This document shows positions 19,691 to 27,964 of a stretch of 64,000 nt of DNA, piece after piece. The position numbers were made by a program, and so were the translations under genes. Each line of letters starts with the position of its first letter. Positions within the stretch are counted from its first letter, which is position 1. The notes under the pieces were generated by a model. It ran no database searches, had not been told where the DNA came from, and saw only the letters and a list, made by a program, of their open reading frames with translations. The stretch is from Halalkalicoccus tibetensis (GTDB lineage Archaea; Halobacteriota; Halobacteria; Halobacteriales; Halalkalicoccaceae), in assembly GCF_037996645.1 (NCBI RefSeq), contig NZ_JBBMXV010000007.1:32973-96972 (forward strand), read 5' to 3'.

Positions 19691-19966
19691 ATGGACAGTA
19701 AATCAACGACATCAACAGAAGAGACGACAACGAGAGAACAGGCCGCAACTGAATCAGCTGACGAGTATAACCTACCAGTTGAACTCTTTGCCGGTATCGT
19801 TATCCTCATAATGGGTTGCCTTGTTTTGGTTACACCCCTAATTTACGACATGCCTACTGATTTAGTGTGGAATCCACTTATTATTAATCTATTTAGTGGA
19901 AGTATTTATTTAGTAGTTGGAGTCATATTCATATATAGGTCGGATTATATCCAGAATATGATTTAG
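19691..19966 (+). CDS. Small two-helix membrane protein
   Basis: A 91-residue protein beginning one base after the symporter stop. The first 35 residues are hydrophilic and Ser/Thr/Glu-rich; then come two hydrophobic segments (about 38-60 and 67-87). I do not recognise the family. Its coupling with the symporter suggests an accessory subunit, comparable in position to the small partners known for some other transporters. Confidence 0.65.
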   Translation: MDSKSTTSTEETTTREQAATESADEYNLPVELFAGIVILIMGCLVLVTPLIYDMPTDLVWNPLIINLFSGSIYLVVGVIFIYRSDYIQNMI

Positions 19967-20046
19967 ACAGATATCCACTCATGTTTGTCGCAGGTTTTGA
20001 AACTTTACACAAATAGAGACTCTTTGTGACATATATGATTGAGATG

Positions 20047-20808
20047 TTATGTGTATGTAAGATTTACTTCTATGACGTTAGAACTCTCCAGGACTAGGTT
20101 CGGAACCGTTGTTTCAAGATATTCGCCTTGGAATCGATTTTTTGGCCCGGAGACACTTACAGCTGCAACAGCTTCGCCCTCCTCATCTATAATCGGTGCA
20201 GCAATGCAACGCATCCCTTGTACTCGCTCCTCATCATCAATCGCATACCCACGCTCTTTGATCTGAGCTAGCTCCGCAAATAACTGATCTCGATCTGTAA
20301 TCGTGTTCTCGGTGATCGCTGGGAGACCATGGCGCTCAACAATATTTTCGACTTCCTCTGTTGGACGATGAGCTAAGATAGTTTTGCCGAGGGCTGTAGT
20401 TTGGAGGTATACACGCATACCAACACGTGTGTCAAGACGTACTGCGTTCTCGCCTTTCGCTTTATACATAAAGATACCACGGCCATGTTCCTCAATCATA
20501 AAATTCGAGTGATTACCGGTTTCTTCAGCAAGGTTATCGACTTCTGGGCGAGCTAAATGATAGACCTTCATGCGCGATCGGGCCTGTTCACCTAACTCAA
20601 GAAATCTAGCACCGATTCGATAGACACCGTTGTCATTAATGAGGTATTCTTCCGATTCAAGTGTTTGCAAATGATCATGTACTGTACTAGTGGGCTTCTC
20701 AAGATAATTGGCGATCTCCGATACACCAGCACCATCCCATTGGCGCAGCAGATCAATGATTTCGAATGTGATCTTGGTCGCTTTCACAGGTGTGTCATCT
20801 CTTTCCAT
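20047..20808 (-). CDS. IclR family transcriptional regulator
   Basis: A 253-residue protein with an N-terminal winged helix (about 10-70, GVSEIANYLEKPTSTVHDHLQTLE) and the IclR effector domain (about 80-250, with GMRCIAAPIIDEEGEAVAAVSVSGP). Such proteins bind small catabolic intermediates and control sugar-acid genes in haloarchaea. It is the terminal gene of the island. A perfect palindrome lies 31-49 bp upstream of its start, so it may autoregulate and control the rhamnosidase promoter. Confidence 0.9.
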   Translation of the reverse strand: MERDDTPVKATKITFEIIDLLRQWDGAGVSEIANYLEKPTSTVHDHLQTLESEEYLINDNGVYRIGARFLELGEQARSRMKVYHLARPEVDNLAEETGNHSNFMIEEHGRGIFMYKAKGENAVRLDTRVGMRVYLQTTALGKTILAHRPTEEVENIVERHGLPAITENTITDRDQLFAELAQIKERGYAIDDEERVQGMRCIAAPIIDEEGEAVAAVSVSGPKNRFQGEYLETTVPNLVLESSNVIEVNLTYT

Positions 20809-20838
20809 GGAACAAGCAGAGCAGTATCCATCAAAGAG

Positions 20839-20857
20839 TTTCCGGTAATGCCGGAAA
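20839..20857. promoter_or_regulatory. Palindromic operator upstream of IclR gene
   Basis: TTTCCGGTAATGCCGGAAA has 7-bp perfect arms around a 5-bp centre. Its 15-bp core recurs with one change at 14323 and with identical arms at 14442. The spacing before the iclR-type gene suits autoregulation. Confidence 0.5.
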
Positions 20858-20930
20858 ATACGTTCGTCGAGGCAGCTTCTTCAAGCACCCTTGCCGACAA
20901 GAAGCAACATCAATTACCCCTGGATTCGTA

Positions 20931-21507
20931 AAGGCAGTAAGTACCGCGACTGATGTTAAGTTAGCAAATATAGTTGGGATCCTACATTTCTATAGAGAAT
21001 TAAACTTAGTCGCAGTTGACGATCTATTAAAATCATCTAATGTAGTGTCTGATGTAGATTACTCTCCGAGAAAAGCTCTTAGCTTCAAGCTAGATTTAAA
21101 TTTAATGAAGGATAAAAATACGTTGCTTTCTATTGATCTGGATCTTGCGCATTAGTTGGTTATAGTCCATTTGAGCAATTGAATCAGCTTGTTGAACGGG
21201 TTGAGAATGCTCTGGAACCAGTAATACGGGAACCACCCGCACTAGAGATTAATAATATATTATATATTAATAATTAAAATATGTATCCATTCTAACACAA
21301 TTAGCGCTTGTTGCAGGTCTTGAACAGGCGGAATACGAGCCGGAGCAGTTTCCAGGATTGATCTACCGAGGAAATGAGTCTGAATCGGTATTCCTTGTCT
21401 TCGCTAGTGGGAAAGTAGTTATTACAGGAGTTACTACAAATGAAGCAGTATATCAGTCATTTCAGAATTTTACTGAGAAATTAGCAGATTGGAGGCTTCG
21501 GGACTAA
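20931..21507 (+). pseudogene. TATA-binding protein relic, frameshifted
   Basis: Three frames in succession encode the two direct repeats of an archaeal TBP. The first (about 20931-21140) reads VKLANIVGILHFYRELNLVAVDD; after a shift near 21140 the sequence GYSPFEQLNQLVERVENALEP follows; after another shift near 21270-21295 the C-terminal repeat LALVAGLEQAEYEPEQFPG and VFASGKVVITGVTTNE ends at 21507. Haloarchaea carry several divergent tbp genes, and this looks like a degraded, AT-rich extra copy. No intact start codon is visible. Confidence 0.75.
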
Positions 21508-21585
21508 CCTAGCACAACCATTTTGTCGCACTTGGCCATCTGACAATGTAATGGCCACTCGTCTCAACCCCTCGTCGACGAGGCC

Positions 21586-22038
21586 GTGGGGGCGCTTCGC
21601 GACCACGGTGTCGGCAAGGCCTTTTTCGGGCGCCGGGTAACAATGGGGACCAACGGAACGGTCTCGCTGTCTCGGCCCGTCTCTAACAAGCCCGCGGCGG
21701 CGCTGTTCCGGCCCGACGATCTCGATGAGTACCCCTCGATCATCAAGCGGGGTCCGTCGCCACTCTCTCAGGCGGAACTCGGCGAGCTGCTCCGGACGTC
21801 AGCAACCGAGTACCGCTCGCTTGCTCGTCCGCCCGAGGCGCTCAACCGCGAGCTGATCATGCTACTTGCGAACGAACCCGAGTGCCTCTATCAGGATCAC
21901 ACCCAGTCATACGGGAAGCTCTATCTGAAGAGCCGACTGGCCGATATGGAGGGGACGGTCCTGGCGCAAGTGCTCAAAGAAAAGTCAGTGAACGAAAAGA
22001 CGAACGGCACTAAGAAAGTAGTCAATGACAGCGACTGA
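21586..22038 (+). CDS. Hypothetical protein, possibly N-terminally truncated
   Basis: A GTG-initiated frame of 150 residues whose in-frame upstream extension (to 21544) is also coding-like, so the N-terminus may be lost. I do not recognise it. It has a basic, proline-containing centre (SRPVSNKPAAALFRPDDLDEY) and a lysine-rich C-terminus. The next gene overlaps its last 14 bases in another frame, which suggests translational coupling. Composition is GC-richer than the island to its left. Confidence 0.45.
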   Translation: MGALRDHGVGKAFFGRRVTMGTNGTVSLSRPVSNKPAAALFRPDDLDEYPSIIKRGPSPLSQAELGELLRTSATEYRSLARPPEALNRELIMLLANEPECLYQDHTQSYGKLYLKSRLADMEGTVLAQVLKEKSVNEKTNGTKKVVNDSD

Positions 22039-22354
22039 AATAACCAAAGAAGCAATGACTGAGATGACCGGTATAATACCGGTTCATGGCTATTCAACGA
22101 GCGACGCTGCACTGAATTCAGTGATACGAATGATTGTCGATCGTATCGAATGGGTCTACTCTCTTTCCCCAGAGGATGCTCGGCGTCCTGATCGACCGAT
22201 CTATTTCGAGGACTCGTGGGAGGTCCCGATCCGAATCCGGGTTGCTCATCCGGAGCTTCGATATGGACCGCTCTGGGAGACCCTTGAGGCGATCCTGTCG
22301 GCCTCGTCGCTCACCGTGGTCTCTTGGGGCAGTGATCATACGCCTGGAATATAG
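22025..22354 (+). CDS. Hypothetical protein overlapping its neighbour
   Basis: A 109-residue frame starting 14 bases before the upstream stop. It has no motif I recognise; the C-terminal half is mixed alpha/beta in character (VPIRIRVAHPELRYGPLWETLEAIL). A near-palindrome (ACCGGTATAATACCGGT) lies within its early codons. It could be a real small gene or a remnant. Confidence 0.4.
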   Translation: MTATEITKEAMTEMTGIIPVHGYSTSDAALNSVIRMIVDRIEWVYSLSPEDARRPDRPIYFEDSWEVPIRIRVAHPELRYGPLWETLEAILSASSLTVVSWGSDHTPGI

Positions 22355-22485
22355 GGCTGTTCTAGAGACAAGACAGTATAGTTCTCTCTGTGAGTTATCC
22401 TCGGTCGTGTCTCATAGCTGTATTCAGTCGCTTCTCGTGTGAGTACATCCAGTACCTTGACAATATATCCTACCTGAGAGGAGAC

Positions 22486-22788
22486 GTGCACGATCTGACT
22501 GGGTTCCAGCGCGATCTTCTGTGGGCAATTGGGGGACTCAACGAACCGCATGGGCTTGCACTCAAGGACGTTCTCGAGGAGTACTACGGGACCGAGATCC
22601 ATCATGGGCGTCTGTATCCAAACCTCGATACACTCGTCGAGAAGGGAGTAGTGAAAAAGGGCGAGCTCGACCAGCGAACGAACAAGTATACGCTTACCGA
22701 TCGGGGTCGTCGCGAGCTTCGAGCACGCCGTGACTGGGAGGATCAGTATGTTGCTGGGCTGGAGGGTGTTGAGTCTGAGGCCAACTGA
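22486..22788 (+). CDS. PadR-like transcriptional regulator
   Basis: A 100-residue winged-helix protein. The GTG at 22486, preceded by the purine-rich GAGAGGAGAC, is chosen because haloarchaeal homologues begin (M/V)HDLTGFQRDLL. The HTH reads LKDVLEEYYGTEIHHGRLYPNLDTLVEKGVV with wing TNKYTLTDRGRRELRARRDWED. Such regulators usually repress a nearby membrane or drug-efflux gene. A decayed copy of its C-terminal coding sequence lies at about 26160-26300. Confidence 0.85.
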   Translation: MHDLTGFQRDLLWAIGGLNEPHGLALKDVLEEYYGTEIHHGRLYPNLDTLVEKGVVKKGELDQRTNKYTLTDRGRRELRARRDWEDQYVAGLEGVESEAN

Positions 22789-23188
22789 TGGAGCTGCGTG
22801 TTATACTAGTCAGTCGTGGTTAGTTTCGAGAACCCTACGAAAAACTGGACGTGACAACGAGGAAAGTAGCGACTGGGTGTTGTACTGCGGCTGATTTGAG
22901 GCGTTGGGTAAGGGTTCAAGCGTCGTATGTGACCAGATCTGTCTGACAGTGCTTTCGTCATCGTGGATGAAACGGATGTCGAACGTTGGCGTTTTCGGGT
23001 ATCATCTTGATGAGTCGACACAATCGAGTAGTACGATTCTTGCAGACCGCTCTGGAAACGAGCGGCTGTCTCCAGTATGATCAGCATGGTTCTGATCGGG
23101 TCGAGAATCCTCCCATACCTCGTCAACGGGTCCGTGCGCCGGCAAACAGTGGAGGTGGGTGGTGCATCCTGGTTGAGGTCGTGAAGAA
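22789..23188. other. Gap with decayed duplicate
   Basis: No intact gene. The minus-strand frame ending near 22806 has a weakly similar tail (TLE, then ETNHD) to the gene at 26285-26629, and the bases just after the PadR stop resemble 26246-26300. This supports an old duplication of a PadR-plus-neighbour block. Confidence 0.35.
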
Positions 23189-23881
23189 TCATCGTTGTTC
23201 ATCGATCTGCAGGGACAGGAGTATCGCGAGGACACCTACGAGTTCGGTGAACAACACGAGACTGAGCCCACGGGCATCCGAAATCGCCAGAGTGGACCTA
23301 AACAGTGTGAGTAGTTCGAGCACGAGAAACGGGACGAAAGTCAGTAACGCGATCCCGATTGCGAGCCACCGCATCGAACGATTTCCGTATCGGGAATACC
23401 CTCTGAGGGCCTGAATTGTGATGAACGCGCCGAGAACGGCGGTAGGACCGTTCGCTCCGGTTGTCCCAGCGGATAGAGTCATCCCAAAGACTTCGACGAG
23501 AACGAACGGCACGAGGGCAAGGAGACCTGCTCCGATGAACGTCCCTCCGAGCACGTATCGAGTGCGCCGTTCCGGACGTCCATACACCGCATAGAGAACC
23601 AACACCAATCCTGCGAACTGGACCGCGCTGGCGACCGCATCCGTCAGCAGTGACGACCCTCCTGTAGTCGGGACAAGTATTCTCGTGCCAGTATAGCCGG
23701 CTGACGTGAGTGCGATCCCTGCCGCGAGAAACAGCGCCGAGGGGTTCTCGGACCGTTTGTAGCCGTGATACGCTACCATCGCAACCCACGTACCGACGAT
23801 GATAGTCCCGATCGCCAGTACGAATCCGACCAGCCCTTCGATAAGTGAGCCGCCCTCGACGGTAAAGCCTGACCAGGTCAT
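23189..23881 (-). CDS. DUF7521-like multi-pass membrane protein
   Basis: A 230-residue protein with seven hydrophobic segments spread over its length and short charged loops, matching the haloarchaeal membrane family that is usually encoded beside a winged-helix regulator. Its start codon overlaps the stop of the upstream HTH gene (ATGA), so the two form an operon. Function is unknown; sensing or transport at the membrane is only a guess. Confidence 0.75.
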   Translation of the reverse strand: MTWSGFTVEGGSLIEGLVGFVLAIGTIIVGTWVAMVAYHGYKRSENPSALFLAAGIALTSAGYTGTRILVPTTGGSSLLTDAVASAVQFAGLVLVLYAVYGRPERRTRYVLGGTFIGAGLLALVPFVLVEVFGMTLSAGTTGANGPTAVLGAFITIQALRGYSRYGNRSMRWLAIGIALLTFVPFLVLELLTLFRSTLAISDARGLSLVLFTELVGVLAILLSLQIDEQR

Positions 23882-24234
23882 CTGAGATCCTCGTAGAGTT
23901 TGGTCAATCGATCGACTGCATCACTATCGGTTCGATCGACGGATATCGTGTAGTTCCCGTCTTGGAGTTCTATCGTTACGCGCTCCAGACGAGCCGAAAA
24001 GCGTCGATAGTGGTGGCCATCCGTACTCAGGGTTTGTTGTTCACGGAGCATGTCGAACTCTTGTAGCCGATTGATTCGGCGGTAGATCGTCGGCGACGAT
24101 GCATCACATCGCTCGGCAAGCTCATCCGCTGACAGCGGCTCCCGGCTCGTCTCGGCGAGGATCGCCCGAGCGTACTCGTCTTCGAGCAACTCACCGACGG
24201 TTTCGACGGTCAGTCGGTCGGGAGGCTCCCCCAT
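23878..24234 (-). CDS. Winged-helix (ArsR-like) regulator
   Basis: A 118-residue protein with HTH segment LSADELAERCDASSPTIYRRINRLQEFDML and a basic, Tyr-rich wing (GHHYRRFSARLERVTI). It overlaps the membrane protein gene by four bases. Haloarchaea repeat this HTH plus DUF7521 pairing often, which suggests the regulator controls its own operon and works with the membrane protein. Confidence 0.85.
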   Translation of the reverse strand: MGEPPDRLTVETVGELLEDEYARAILAETSREPLSADELAERCDASSPTIYRRINRLQEFDMLREQQTLSTDGHHYRRFSARLERVTIELQDGNYTISVDRTDSDAVDRLTKLYEDLR

Positions 24235-24340
24235 CTAACAGCCACACTTCGTCTCTCTACTGGAAAATACCCCTGCACGGAGTTTCTCACTCAGAAGCTG
24301 TGACTTCCGAACTATGACGTTCATTCCCGTCGATACGTTC

Positions 24341-25081
24341 ATGGCAGCGATCAGGCTGGACGGGCTCACTAAACGCTACGGCGATCACGTCGCTATCGAT
24401 GACCTCGACCTCACCGTACCAGAGGGAGACGCGTTCGGCTTTCTCGGCCCGAACGGCGCTGGAAAATCGACCACGATCGATATCCTCCTCGATTACGTTC
24501 GTCCTTCCGAGGGAACGGCAACTGTTCTTGGCTGTGACGCCCAGCGCGACGCTCGTGAGATTCACGAACGGATCGGCGTACTGCCCGAAGGATACGATCT
24601 CTACGATCGGCTGACCGGGTACGAACACCTTCGTCTTCCAGCCGACCTCAAAGGGATCAACGTCGATGCGGACCGGGTCCTCGATCGGATCGGTCTCTCC
24701 GATGTGGATGCCGACCGCCCAGTCGGGACATACTCGACGGGAATGTGCCAGCGATTGGCACTGGGAATGGCAACGGTCGGGGACCCGGAGTTGCTCGTGC
24801 TTGACGAGCCGACGAGTGGGCTGGATCCACACGGCATCTCGCTGCTGAAACAGCTCATCACCGAAGAGGTCACGCGCGGAACGACGGTGTTTCTCTCGAG
24901 TCACGGCCTCGAACACGTCGCAGCGACCTGTGATCGCGTCGGGATCATCGAGGACGGACAGCTGATGACCGTCGCTGTGATCGATGACCACGACGTATCA
25001 CTCGCTGCCCTGTTCGACCGGCATACGTCTACCTCGCTCCCCGAGCGAGAGAACCCACAGTCGGTGTCGGGAGGTCTCTGA
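24341..25081 (+). CDS. ABC transporter ATP-binding protein (exporter type)
   Basis: A 246-residue ATPase starting MAAIRLDGLTKRYGDH; a Met at 24314 would add nine residues. Walker A is GPNGAGKST, the signature reads YSTGMCQRL (usual LSGGMxQR, so slightly degenerate), and Walker B is LLVLDEPTSGLDP. The fold is that of NatA/CcmA-like ATPases for drug or peptide efflux. The permease gene follows after three bases, so both are cotranscribed. Confidence 0.9.
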   Translation: MAAIRLDGLTKRYGDHVAIDDLDLTVPEGDAFGFLGPNGAGKSTTIDILLDYVRPSEGTATVLGCDAQRDAREIHERIGVLPEGYDLYDRLTGYEHLRLPADLKGINVDADRVLDRIGLSDVDADRPVGTYSTGMCQRLALGMATVGDPELLVLDEPTSGLDPHGISLLKQLITEEVTRGTTVFLSSHGLEHVAATCDRVGIIEDGQLMTVAVIDDHDVSLAALFDRHTSTSLPERENPQSVSGGL

Positions 25082-25084
25082 GCC

Positions 25085-26035
25085 GTGACGGCTCCTCGAC
25101 AGGCGGATCCCTCTGAGCCCGGGGACACGACCACGACATCTCAATCTGGGGAGACACCATCGCTCGAGCGTGTGCTCGTCGTCGCACGGAAGGAACTCCG
25201 GCACATCTCTCGATCGCGAGCAGCACGGACGGTTCTCGTTGCGCTCCTCGTCAGCGTGATTGTCGTCTTTCAGGTGGTAGCACGGGATGGCGGACCTTCA
25301 TCGGCCACAGCCGCGGTCGACAACCTCGGACTTCCGTTTCAACTGCTCGTTCCTCTCGCGGCCATCCTCGTCGGCTGTTTTACCGTCTCCGGTGAACGCG
25401 CGTCCGGGAGCCTCAGAGTGCTTCTCGGCCTGCCACTGTCTCGCACTGAGGTCGTACTGGGCAAACTTTTCGGAGGACTGAGTGCGCTCGCGATCGGCAT
25501 CATCGTGACGATCGGGTTCACAGTCCCGGTAAGCCTCGTAACGTTTGGATCCGTTCCAGTGACATCGCTCGCGGGACTCGGCGCCACCACGGTTCTGTTC
25601 GCATTCGCGTTCGGTGGTCTCTCGATCGGCATCTCGGCGGCGGCTGCTACTCGAAAGATATCGATCGCCGCCATCGTCGGTGGATACATGACGATGACGT
25701 TCCTCTGGGAACCCATCGTCGCCGGGATATACCACGTGGCGACGCAAGCGCTCCCGAGCAGTACCGTCACACCGTGGATTCCACTCCTCGAACGTCTGAA
25801 TCCGATCGAGGCGTACGCTGACGTCGCAACCACGCTGGGTGGCACTTCGGTGTATCCGTTACGTATCACGTACGGGCTGCTCGAACGCGACCCTGGCACG
25901 CCGCTCAGCGATCATGTCGATGGAACTGTTGCTGGATATCTCGTTGAGCCGTTCTTGGTCGCCGTTCTGTGTGCGTGGATGCTAGTCCCGGTTCTGTTCG
26001 GCGTACTCCGACTTCGGGACGCTGATTTGAACTGA
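25085..26035 (+). CDS. ABC-2 type transporter permease
   Basis: A 316-residue protein with a GTG start. A hydrophilic N-terminus (about 40 residues) leads to an amphipathic region (VVARKELRHISRSRAART) and six membrane segments. Sequences GCFTVSGERASGSLRVLLGLPLSRTEVVLGK are typical of NosY/ABC-2 permeases. With the adjacent ATPase it forms an efflux pump of unknown substrate. Confidence 0.9.
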   Translation: MTAPRQADPSEPGDTTTTSQSGETPSLERVLVVARKELRHISRSRAARTVLVALLVSVIVVFQVVARDGGPSSATAAVDNLGLPFQLLVPLAAILVGCFTVSGERASGSLRVLLGLPLSRTEVVLGKLFGGLSALAIGIIVTIGFTVPVSLVTFGSVPVTSLAGLGATTVLFAFAFGGLSIGISAAAATRKISIAAIVGGYMTMTFLWEPIVAGIYHVATQALPSSTVTPWIPLLERLNPIEAYADVATTLGGTSVYPLRITYGLLERDPGTPLSDHVDGTVAGYLVEPFLVAVLCAWMLVPVLFGVLRLRDADLN

Positions 26036-26159
26036 AACGGTATCTATCCTCACGGAGACGATTCGGGTGAGGATGGCTTTTCAGGTCGGTTTCGTCGCCT
26101 TACTGAGCGAGATATTCTCCGAACAATAGCGCGATACGAGACCTCAGCCATCGACGATC

Positions 26160-26284
26160 GAGACTTCGCTCACCGAACGGGGCCGTCACGAGCGTCGAGC
26201 ACGCCACAAATGGGAAGATGAGTAGCTCGATGAACTGTAGAGTGTCGATCTAAGGCTGACTGACAGCGTTCTGTGTTCGACCAG
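26160..26284 (+). pseudogene. PadR C-terminal relic
   Basis: Bases 26164-26222 encode a decayed wing and tail (LTERGRHERRARHKWEDE then stop) parallel to LTDRGRRELRARRDWED of the PadR gene at 22486-22788. The following bases to about 26300 also resemble those after that gene. The rest of the copy is gone; 26036-26160 shows nothing else. Confidence 0.55.
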
Positions 26285-26629
26285 TTAGTCGTGGGTAGCT
26301 TCGAGAAGTGAAGCAAGCTGTTTCAGACGTGTCTGATCATACGCCGTTAGATCGTATCGATTGCGATTACTCCGGTGAGTGTGTACGTGGAGGATCTCGA
26401 GGGTGGCGGCCGTACTGAGCAGCTGGCCAGTGATCTGCGGTCGAAACGGTGGGTCCTCCCAACGCGAGTGAAGCTGTTTCGCCGAGGCGTAGTTGCGGTC
26501 CGCGTTTTCCAGTAGCTCCTCGAGTTTGTCGACATGGCGTTTGAGGAGGGCGTATCGTCGTGGATCTTCAGACTGGAGAGTCGTAAGTTGATCGCCAAGA
26601 GATGGTGAAGACGAGCTATCCGTAGCCAT
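26285..26629 (-). CDS. Hypothetical alpha-helical protein
   Basis: A 114-residue protein; start MATDSSSSPSLGDQ is chosen because the upstream extension is Arg/His/Cys-rich and not coding-like. It is mostly helical with many charged residues (YALLKRHVDKLEELLENADRNYASAK). I do not recognise the family. A weak decayed counterpart lies at about 22806-22990 next to the PadR gene, so the two may derive from one duplicated block. Confidence 0.6.
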   Translation of the reverse strand: MATDSSSSPSLGDQLTTLQSEDPRRYALLKRHVDKLEELLENADRNYASAKQLHSRWEDPPFRPQITGQLLSTAATLEILHVHTHRSNRNRYDLTAYDQTRLKQLASLLEATHD

Positions 26630-26819
26630 TGATTTTCTATAGGTCGCTCTATTACTAAATGGATCGGATCTAGTTGTTCGATCGTGCTGTAGATATCTCC
26701 AAGAACTATACGCACGTCTGTGTCCACACTCGTGGGTTCCGATGGTCGGTTTCGAGTAATGCCTCACTAGGCGCGCGGGAGGAGGTCACGAGGTCGCTTC
26801 TGATAGTATAGAATCTGGA

Positions 26820-27239
26820 TTAGTTGAAATCTGGACGGGAAGCTGATTCAGCCTCCCGAATCTGGTCAGTCTTCTCGGTCTGTTCGATGAGGTTCTTGTA
26901 TGCGGCCTCCTCAAAGAGATCATTTCGGTCGAATAATTTGCGAGCGGCATCGGTGAGTCGGAAGAATCGATATGGTTCTCCCCTCTCTAAGTCTATTCGT
27001 TCGTGAGATGCAGATGCGATAATACCTGCGTCTTCAAGGACGCTCAGGTTCGATGAAATCGTCGAGTCCGGGATCTCAGGGAGATAGTACGTGAGTTCTT
27101 TCTTTGAGGGCATACTCGTGGGATGGCCGACGATCACACCAATGATGTTTTTCCGTGTCGTGGTATTGAGCACACTCATCGCCTCGATGGGATCAAGTTC
27201 GTCGTTGTTTCGGTCGTGACGGTGTTCAAGTGTGCTCAT
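26820..27239 (-). CDS. Winged-helix transcriptional regulator
   Basis: A 139-residue protein starting MSTLEHRHDRNNDE. The HTH region (about 20-75) reads MSVLNTTTRKNIIGVIVGH then LPEIPDSTISSNLSVLEDAGII, with a wing rich in Arg and Glu (HERIDLERGEPYRFFRLT). It is divergent from the gene at 27349 with 109 bp between starts, which is the usual layout for a regulator and its target. Confidence 0.8.
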   Translation of the reverse strand: MSTLEHRHDRNNDELDPIEAMSVLNTTTRKNIIGVIVGHPTSMPSKKELTYYLPEIPDSTISSNLSVLEDAGIIASASHERIDLERGEPYRFFRLTDAARKLFDRNDLFEEAAYKNLIEQTEKTDQIREAESASRPDFN

Positions 27240-27348
27240 CTTGAATGGTACTACAGTGACCACTTCCTTAACCATTTCGGCCCCTTTCGAAGTGGTCCAG
27301 ATTGGTTGTATTCCAAAGAACTAACCCCTAAAAACACGATATAGAACT

Positions 27349-27894
27349 ATGTCAGGCCCCTCTGGGGAAGATCTATCTACGCGATTCAAAGCAGTCAACA
27401 ACCGACCGCTCACACCCTCCGAAACACAAGGTATCCTCACTACAGTTCACGAGAACAAGGACTTCTTTGACCCCGACATTCAGACCGTGTTCGTCCTTGG
27501 CCACTACGGAGAAAGCGAAAAACCACACCTCAAAGCAGTTCAGGAAAACCTGGACGAACCGGGAGTACATCCTCGCCTGATGGAAGATATCTTTGATTTC
27601 ACCGAGGATTGGACAGCGAAATTCAAACTCCTACTTTCGTATGCTGACACCATTGTGGGTGTCTACGAACACTCTCATGGCGGGCATTGCTGGGAGGCTG
27701 GCTTCATCGACCAATATGAGTACAGAACACGGACGCAAGCTTTCTACCGAGTCTACGAAGACGACGACGAACAGTACGAGGCTTACAACGGGATGTTCTG
27801 GACCCATATGCTATCGCTCGAAAATATCGAGCGAGCACATCCGTGGACGGATCGAGCTGACCTCCTTCACAAAGTCGAGCAACTTGATCTTTGA
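27349..27894 (+). CDS. Hypothetical alpha/beta protein, nucleotide-fold-like
   Basis: A 181-residue protein of no family I can name. It has a beta-strand/loop VFVLGHYGES near residue 45, a central helix and strand with LLLSYADTIVGVYEHSHGGHCWEAGFI (about 91-118) and a His/Trp-containing tail. The pattern, with a strand, a Gly-rich loop and a conserved Glu in an HxGG(x)nExG segment, resembles nucleoside deoxyribosyltransferase/TIR/LOG-like folds that act on nucleotides. That reading is inference. It is divergent from a regulator gene. Confidence 0.6.
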   Translation: MSGPSGEDLSTRFKAVNNRPLTPSETQGILTTVHENKDFFDPDIQTVFVLGHYGESEKPHLKAVQENLDEPGVHPRLMEDIFDFTEDWTAKFKLLLSYADTIVGVYEHSHGGHCWEAGFIDQYEYRTRTQAFYRVYEDDDEQYEAYNGMFWTHMLSLENIERAHPWTDRADLLHKVEQLDL

Positions 27895-27964
27895 GGTCTC
27901 GTTGTGATTTGCTAGATAGGGCGGACAATCGCTGATGTCAGCCGTAATCACAACTCCGGAGGTA

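Noticed and set aside
22072-22090. ACCGGTATAATACCGGT as a further IclR operator
   Set aside because: It lies within a coding frame far from the island and its spacing differs from the 15-bp motif.
23298-23789. A 163-codon frame rich in Arg and Ser
   Set aside because: It is a shadow of the DUF7521-like gene on the same strand in another frame.
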